Source: Epichloe hybrida (taxonomy: Eukaryota > Ascomycota > Sordariomycetes > Hypocreales > Clavicipitaceae). Taken from it: a stretch of DNA of 64,000 bases. Positions 56,901 to 64,000 of the stretch are shown one piece after another. Numbering within the stretch: position 1 is the stretch's first letter; each line of letters begins with the position of its first letter. Both the position numbers and the translations under genes were made by a program. The notes beneath the pieces are model-generated. The model made no database searches. It saw nothing but the letters and a program-made list of their open reading frames with translations, and had not been told where the DNA came from. The stretch is from contig JAFEKR010000010.1 of NCBI GenBank assembly GCA_019022495.1, positions 124,001-188,000 of the forward strand, given 5' to 3'.

Positions 56901-59900
56901 TAATTTAATAGCTTATAAAGATCCTTTAATAAGCTAGTTATAACATTAAATACTATATAATTAAGAAGCTCACTAAAGTCTATTACTATTATTAGATAAA
57001 TAGAAAAGCCCCTAGCTAGTTTAAATTCTCCCTTAAAGATAACCATAACTTTAACTATGAGATTATTATTAATATTATGCAGATTAATAGCTAGCTAGTC
57101 CTTTATGTTATTAATTTAGTAACCTTATTTTAAGCGGCCTAATTCCTTAACCCTAAGAAGCAAAAAGCTTATAATATCTAGGATATAATTAAAGTGTGCT
57201 AGATTAATACATATCTAGGCCCTCTAGACTAGATTATTTACAATGCTAGTAATAACTTTGCCTTAGCTAAATTCAAGCATTATGCTCGCTTAATGTTAAT
57301 TAATATTAATAAGATACTTATTAAAGCCTATAATAGCATTAGAAAGGTTAAGAGATATTACAAACCTCTTTGCTAGGCCTATAATATTATTATAGACTTA
57401 ATTAGCAAGGAAATTACTCCTAAGCAGTAACTCTAAATAGCTATTAAAGCTATTAATAACTTAGCAAGCCCTAATAGCCTTATGCTAACCTTACTAGTCT
57501 TTAGAGCTTACCTATAGATAATAGATAAGTTACTACTAAGCATCTCTATTATTTAATAAGCTAAAGTAATTTAGAAGGTAACTAATAAAGTCCGCTATTA
57601 CCTAGCTAAGAGGTAGGTCTATAAGGCCCTTAGCGCCTAGAATAGCCCTAACATATCGCTAATATATTAGCTACCACTGTAGGCTAATGTATATATATAA
57701 AGAGAAAAAGGCAAATAGCATAGCCCTTATAAGCTATTAGTTACTAATAGGGAGACTTATATAGTTAAGATACCCTATAACTTAGCTAAGTTTTGCTTTA
57801 TAGTAGTAAAGCTATACTATAAGGACCTATAGTATATAGGGGCTAATAAGCAAAGCCTTTAGGATATTAAGGAGTATAACCTAGGCCTAGAGGTCCTTGC
57901 CTATAATATAGCCCTTTCCTATACTATAGCCCTCTCTAATACTATAGTCCTATTATAAGAAAGGGCTAAGGGGGCCTAGGGGAATAAGCTACCTATAAAG
58001 GGCAATAAGGTAAAGGAAGAAGAGAAAGAGACACTAGTTAAGAGAAAGTAAAGGAGGCTAAGGAAAAACCTTATAGTTTAATTCTTTATTAATAAGGGCA
58101 TAGAGAAGCTTATAAAGGCTATTAAGGCTAAAGGTAATCCTATAAGAAGCTATAGAGTTAAAGAACCTATAGTAAGCCTTAAGGTAGCTAAAGCTACCTT
58201 TATAAAAAGCTATAAAGCTAGTAGCCTTAGGGAAGTAAAAGCAAAGGTAACTAAGGCCTAGGTTTATAATCCTAAGGAGCTTATTAAACCTATAAAGCCC
58301 CTTATATTTATTAATAAAGACTAAGAGAAAGTATTAATTAAGAAGATTATAGCTAGAGAAGTGCTAAATATAGTATTTCTTATAGTAAAAGAAAAGGCTA
58401 ACTAAAACCTTACCCTTTAACTTCACTAAGAGGGAAAGATTATAACCTTAGGGAGCCCCTTTAAATAATTTAATTAAGCTAAGATTAACGCATTATAAGC
58501 TTATAATATATTTATATTTACAATATTTAATCTAGTAAAGCATAGAGGCTACTAGATCTTTAATTCTTATATAGTCTAAGAGATTAAAGGTAAAGGCACT
58601 AAAACACTATATAAGAAATCGCGCCTTATTATGTAAGGGCATAATAATAGAGGAAAAGAGGCTATCTTAACCTAATTACTAATAATACAGTGATTAAGCT
58701 AACGGATTATTATAGCCCTTACTCCGTTATTAAAGCAGAAGGGAATTTACCTTTAGCTACAAGACATCATGCAAGCTTACGTTTAATCCTAAACAACCCT
58801 AAATAAGCTAATTATTATAAAGTTACTAAAGCAGATTACATACCTCTTTCTAAAAGGCATAATAATAAAGGTTATTAAGCCTCTCTATAGGATTATAAAG
58901 GCTAGAACCTACTAGTAAGCAATATATTTTCGCCACTATAAGGATAATCTTAACATAATAACCTTAACATACAATCCTTACCTACTAATTATAGCCCTAA
59001 ATAACAAAAACCTCTTTAGCATTATAGGGATATAAACAGATAATACACTAGGCCTTAGTAATAATAACTTCTTTAAGAAAGAAGAAAAAAAGCTCTAGAA
59101 GGTAAAGTTTATAGCTAAAGAAAAATAATACCTTATAACTATAAATCCCCTTATCTTTAATAGCTATATCTTAACCTAGAACGCTAATAACTCCCTAACC
59201 CTAACCTAAAAGGGCTAAAGTTAGAAGATTAAGGAAATTAACCCTTGATTACTAATAGTAAGGCAAGATTACATAAAGCAAAGAGCCTAAGGAAGTTATA
59301 TTATAATAGTCTATTAACTAGAGGCATTATATAACCTATTAATTACTGCATAACACTAAGAACCCTCTGCTAATAATATCTTATAACTTAATAAACGCCT
59401 TAAGTGGCAAATTAAGCATTAGTAGTAGGGATTATAGTATATCCCCTTAACTCTTAAAGAAGCAAAGCTCTTTATATTTATAGATAGGTCCCTTACTAAT
59501 AATAAAGATCTAAGCTTATAGATTAGATATATTATTATAATTAGTAATAAAGTAATAAAGGATAATAATACCTTTATCTTAAAAGGGAATATTATTACAT
59601 ATAGCTTTACAAAAAGCAAGCGTGTGACCTATAGCGCACTTGCATCTAAGCTATATAGCATGGTTTAAGGTGCTAATATTGCGTACGTAATATCTATAAC
59701 CCTTTAAATAATCATAGACTAATTAAAGATGCCTTAGATCCTAATAATTCTCTATACAGACTCTTTCTTATTATACAAATGCCTTATGAAGCTAGGTATA
59801 ACAAAAGAGAAGTAGCTAATAATTAATATTATAGCCCTTTAGTAGTTATATAAGAGAAGGGAAGTCTATAAAGTTAGATAGATTAATAGCGGCAATAATC

Positions 59901-60207
59901 TAGCTAATGCAATAATAAAAGTATTGCTAAATTTAGCCCTTTTAACCTTAATTAATTTAAATAAATTAATAATTCGTGTGGAAGGATAGGTTAAGAGACC
60001 TATAAGGTTAGGTAAAGGGGAGGATTAATATAATAGGCATATAGGTATAGACTATAATAACTAGGTTAATTAGAATAACTAAAGCCGCAATAGCTAATAA
60101 GAACCGTGGATTCCTATTAAGGGATTCACTTATATACACTTTCCTTTAATCCAATTTTTATTACGTTTTTAGGCTTCTTTAGCTATAAAGAAAAGAGAGA
60201 CTACTAG

Positions 60208-60493
60208 TGTAGCTTCCTTTAGACCTTTAGACAATAGATAGTCTAACCATAGCTAAAGAGTAAAGCCACTAAAGGGATACACGCAATGTAATTAAATATA
60301 TCATAAGCTACCCCACTTCGTTAGCAGTGGCATTACACTATAGCCTTACTTTTCCCCCTTTTCGCTTACCTTCTCTTCTAGCTAGATTCCTCTCCTTCTC
60401 CCTCTTCTCTTCTCTTAGTTATTAGCTATTATCATTAACTTCATTAAATTCAACCCCTTCGCACTAGTGCAACGTTCCTTAGTGTAACTAACA
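60208..60493 (+). repeat. 3' LTR of Copia I copy 2
   Basis: 286 bp, TGTAGCTTCCTTTAGACC to GTGTAACTAACA. The inner half is AT-shifted, and the outer end (CGCACTAGTGCAACG) is intact. Confidence 0.92.
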
Positions 60494-62664
60494 GTATTAC
60501 TAAAGGTATTTCTTAATATTTATATATACTTACTTTAGTGTGAAATTTACACTATAAAGTTAATTAACTATAAATATAATATTAGGTTATATAAATACTA
60601 AAAGCTAGTTAAAGCTTCCTATATATTTTGCCTAGTTAAAGAGGTTATAAACTATATTAAGCTCTTTTTAATTAGCTAGAATAATAGTCTTTAGAAGCTA
60701 AGGAATATTTAAAGTATTAAAGTTATTAATATTAAATTTCTTTATAATAGTTTATATATAAAGCCTTTAGTAAAGAAGTATAGTATAATTAGCATAGTTA
60801 TAGATAAATTTAATGCTAAGGAATAGCTTAATATTACCTAAATACTTTAATTTATAGTGTTTTTATAATTCCTTAATAATATTTATAATAATTATAAAGG
60901 TCTTTCCTATAATAATTATATTATCTATATATAGAAGAAGTATAATATTATTATATTAAAAAATATAAACTTTGCTTAATAGCCTCTTAAAGCCTTACTA
61001 TTTAAGTTCCTTAGTAATATTATCTAGTTACTAAAGAGAAGAAATAAGTAAGCTATAGAAAGCTCTTTTAAGCTTATAGACTTTAGTTATACTATTAGAG
61101 TAGCTATAAGGTTATTTAATATAGATATCTCCTTATACTTTAGTATTAAGGAAAGTATTTATAATATTATATTACTACTAATTATAGTTAAAGGTAATAA
61201 TAAGTATATAAAACACTTATAAAAAAACTAAGTACACTATTACTATATAAAGGTTTTTATTACTAAAGACCTTTAAGTTCTAGTTTTCTTTTATAACTTA
61301 TCTTACTTTTAGATAGGGGTTATAATTAATTAAGTACTTTATAGTATAAACCTATTAGCTATTAAAGATCTTTATATCTTTAGGAGTAAAGACTAAATCG
61401 TAGTAGTTCTTTTTATAGATTTTAAGGAGTTTTTTTCTTTTTAGTAAGTCTTTAGAAGATATAATAGTTATCTATAGCTTTAGCCTTATACTAATTAAAT
61501 AGAATATTAATCTTTATATTAGCTATATTAGTCACTTTAAGCATTAGGAAGGCATATAAGGTAGTAATTTCCTTCACTTTATTGTTATATAAGTTATTAT
61601 TATAATAACAAATCATAAGGTTTAATTAATAAGCGCCTAGAGGAAAGGCTTTTTTCTTACTAGATATTATAATATTAAGATAATCTTAATGTATATTAGG
61701 TTAAAGGGATTATCTTAGGGGCTTAGGTTTAGGTTTAAGTTATTATTAAATAATAGCATTATTATTATCTTTAGCTTCTTTATCTAGAAAGGCACTAAGT
61801 TGATGCCTTAGGAAAATAGCATTCTCTTTAATAATTTATTATTATTAGCTTATAAGGTCCCTTTAAGGAAAACTCTTAGAGGGTATTAAAAGAGAGCTTT
61901 AAGATAGTAAAGGCTTAGTCCTAGTAAGAGAATTATCTTTCTCCTTAAAAGAGTAGTAATTCTTATTTATTTCTAAGGAAACTAAGGGAGTATTTATAAA
62001 ATAAACCTTTTTCTATTTAATATTATTACTAAGCTAGGGATAAGGTTCCTTTACTAGTAGAATATTAATAATATAGCGTCCCTCTTTAGCAAAAGAAAGG
62101 TTAATAAGGTTTGTAATATAAATAGTCTTATTAGCCTTGAATTTAGTAAGTATAGATATATTCTTATTAAAGCGTATATCTCTTATATATATAATTCTCT
62201 AATCTTTAGGGATTTAAACCTTATAAAGGTAATATTTAAGGCTATTTATGCCTATAAGTTAACCCTTCTTAGCTTATAGTGCTATCTTCTATAATTAAAC
62301 GTAATATTTATTAGGAATATATATATATGTAATATATCCTTATGTGCGAAAGTGTTAAATTAAGGCGTTATATTTAAGGCCTAGGATATTAAATAATGCC
62401 TGCTAAGGAGATTAATTATCTTTATTACTATATGTAAGTAATAGATTAGTAATTTTAGCTATATGCTTTATAGTATATAGCTAGAGAAGTTCTAGTAATT
62501 TAGCTTTAATTATTAAGGATTATACTATCTTTATAAGGGTTTAACTAGTATATTTAATAAGGCCTTAATAGGCTAGGATATATAAAGCGCTAGTTTAATA
62601 GATAATTCCCTCCTTCTAATAGAAGAGTTTAAACTTCTCTCTAAGGAATTTAGTTATATTATCT

Positions 62665-64000
62665 TGTTATAGACTGGCCCCTAGGCGACTGCGATAGGGC
62701 GTTAATATAGTATTAAGAGACTTAAGGAAAAAGGAGGAAGGGTAAGAGGCTATCCCTAGTAATGCCCCTTATACCCCCTTAGCTACTTATATAAGCCTCC
62801 TTTCCTTACCCTAACTACTTCTACCACTTCTCTCTTTAACTACTATATAAATAATGCTTAGGCAAAGCCTAAGCCCTTATATATACCCTTACTTACCTAT
62901 TACTAATAAACTCCTCTCTATAACATCCCCTAGTAACGTGCGTAATACCTATGTTACTTATGCCCTTAGTTATTATAATAAAAACTATCCTTACTAATAG
63001 CTATCTATAAAGTATCTAATAGGCACCTACCCCACTACCTTATTATTTATTATAGTAAACCCCCCTTTACTTCTAAGTGTTATTTTGTGGTGTATGTAAT
63101 ATATTTACCTTGCTAATAGGTTATTTATTATAAATAATTACCTTACCCTTACCTATTACATATAATATATTTGCCTTACTAACGGGTTATTTATTATAAA
63201 TAATTACCCTACCCCTACCTATTTATAGTTTACCTAATATAGGTATAATATTTACTATAAATATCCTACTTATACTTATACTTATCTTACCTTCCCCTCT
63301 ATATAACACTATCCCTCTATTATTATAATCCTATTAAGCCTTCCCTTTTTATCCTATTAGCTTCCTTCTCTTAATTAGTTATTCTCTTACTAGAAATACC
63401 TTACTATTAAGTCCTTACTCCTACCCTTATAGTTACTTCTATAGTTACTCTTACTATGCTAATATCTTATTTTATTAGTAAGTACCTTATAAAGGGAAAC
63501 TCTAATAATAAATAATATACTATGCCTAAATTAGTCTAGTGTCCTTATAGTCCTTATATTAAATAAGCCTTTACTACTAGTATCTTAAACTATTATTTAC
63601 CTTAAAGTAAGGAGTTATATTCTCCTTATTAGTAGTATTATATTACTTATATATAATATACTAGGCTTCTATTTACTAACCTATAACTCTAATATACCCT
63701 TAAGGATCTTAAGGCTAAAATTACTATAAGTATATATATTATTAAGCCTAGTGTCCTTAAGACTATAACTATAAAGAAAAAGATACCTATCTTATTATAA
63801 AAATATTACTATCTTATTAGTCACTAGAATGCCTTCCTTAACTAGGCGTAATTTAACCTAGCTTTTATACGCTTAGCTCTTAGGGTATCTCTAGCTATAG
63901 ACACCCTTATAATAAATATAACTAGCCTTAATATTATCCCCTTTATTAGCACTAGCCCTTTAGCTAGTTATAGTATAGTATAGTCTATATAATAAGTTAC
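62665..64000 (+). mobile_element. LTR-type element, second copy of the family at 8469, running off the right edge
   Basis: It starts TGTTATAGACTGGCCCCTAGGCGACTGC, so it is less mutated than the 8469 copy. It stays alignable to the window end. It interrupts Copia III. A TATATA motif lies about 210 bases in. The LTR may end near CTCTCTATAACA (about 62924), but no second LTR is in view. The protein content is too decayed to name. Confidence 0.6.

Larger units (their letters stand above)
53636..60493 (+). mobile_element. Complete Copia I retrotransposon, copy 2, 6.86 kb, TSD GTATT
   Basis: LTRs at 53636-53921 and 60208-60493 are flanked by GTATT at 53631-53635 and 60494-60498. It aligns throughout with the copy at 21611. 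This copy retains more C residues, so its pol is easier to read: RT near 58560-59200, with the GIQTDN active-site text at 59030-59050; RNase H at about 59450-60000, including FIDRSLTNNKDLS; and the block YKRREVYKVR followed by NSGNNLANAIIKVLLN. A gap of about 40 bases near 56757 relative to copy 1 is visible. No intact frame remains. Confidence 0.93.
52721..62664 (-). mobile_element. Copia III retrotransposon (5' part outside or lost), split by Copia I copy 2
   Basis: The 3' LTR is at 52721-52987. Reading leftwards on the minus strand, RT with LLYIDNIII (YVDD with D to N) lies at about 60900-60970. The sequence from LGNIKLFLSIKF onward runs to 60499. Then, across the Copia I insertion, RNase H continues from 53630 to about 53000 (LALSSTEAEF-like text near 53400, STNKQTTNGFIKGL near 53150). 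The frame is full of RIP stops. No 5' LTR was seen before the next element at 62665. The duplication GTATT on both sides of the Copia I copy proves the two parts were joined. Confidence 0.85.

Noticed and set aside
59419..59619. 66-codon minus-strand frame
   Set aside because: It is antisense to the RNase H region of Copia I copy 2 and is made of AT-rich codons.

Overview
The window looks like a filamentous ascomycete (Pezizomycotina) chromosome segment. It has short spliceosomal introns (51-85 bp, GTAAGT/GTACGT donors, CTAAC-like branch sites), fungal gene families, and long stretches of extreme AT-richness in which retrotransposon reading frames are full of TAA/TAG codons. Those stops sit where glutamine codons are expected, the hallmark of repeat-induced point mutation (RIP, CpA to TpA). 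About four fifths of the window is RIP-decayed, nested mobile DNA. The genes sit in small GC-balanced islands. I saw no rRNA, no convincing tRNA and no CRISPR.

Layout: 1-1180, the 5' end of a Copia element (family I, minus strand). 1.75-6.4 kb, an island with two small palindromic elements, an ectonucleotide pyrophosphatase/phosphodiesterase gene (minus strand) and the 3' stub of an unknown gene. 6.4-18.9 kb, a RIP-decayed block with tandem repeats, an LTR-type element, a Gypsy pol relic (minus), two solo LTRs, a triple nest (palindromic MITE containing a solo LTR containing a hAT-type MITE) and a Copia II 3' end. 18.9-21.6 kb, an island with a fatty-acid-hydroxylase/sterol-desaturase-type gene. 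21611-28514, a complete Copia I. 28959-35954, a 0.65-kb TRIM split by a complete Copia II, which itself carries two solo LTRs. 36-38 kb, an island with a hotdog thioesterase gene. 38016-49121, an 11.1-kb Gypsy element. 49.1-52.7 kb, an island with a six-exon acyl/aryl-CoA ligase and a kinase-like gene relic. 52721-62664, a Copia III (minus) split by a second complete Copia I (53636-60493). 62665-64000, a second copy of the LTR-type element seen at 8.5 kb.

Target-site duplications were found for most of the elements whose two ends lie in the window, so the insertions can be subtracted on paper. With them removed, the hydroxylase, thioesterase and CoA ligase lie about 2.5 kb and 0.8 kb apart. 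This is a compact set of acyl-metabolism genes that may be the remains of a small biosynthetic cluster blown apart by transposons. Two other results stand out. RIP damage in each complete element spares the outer edges in a mirror-image way. The TRIM has a primer-binding site complementary to its own LTR, which suggests Tf1-like self-priming.
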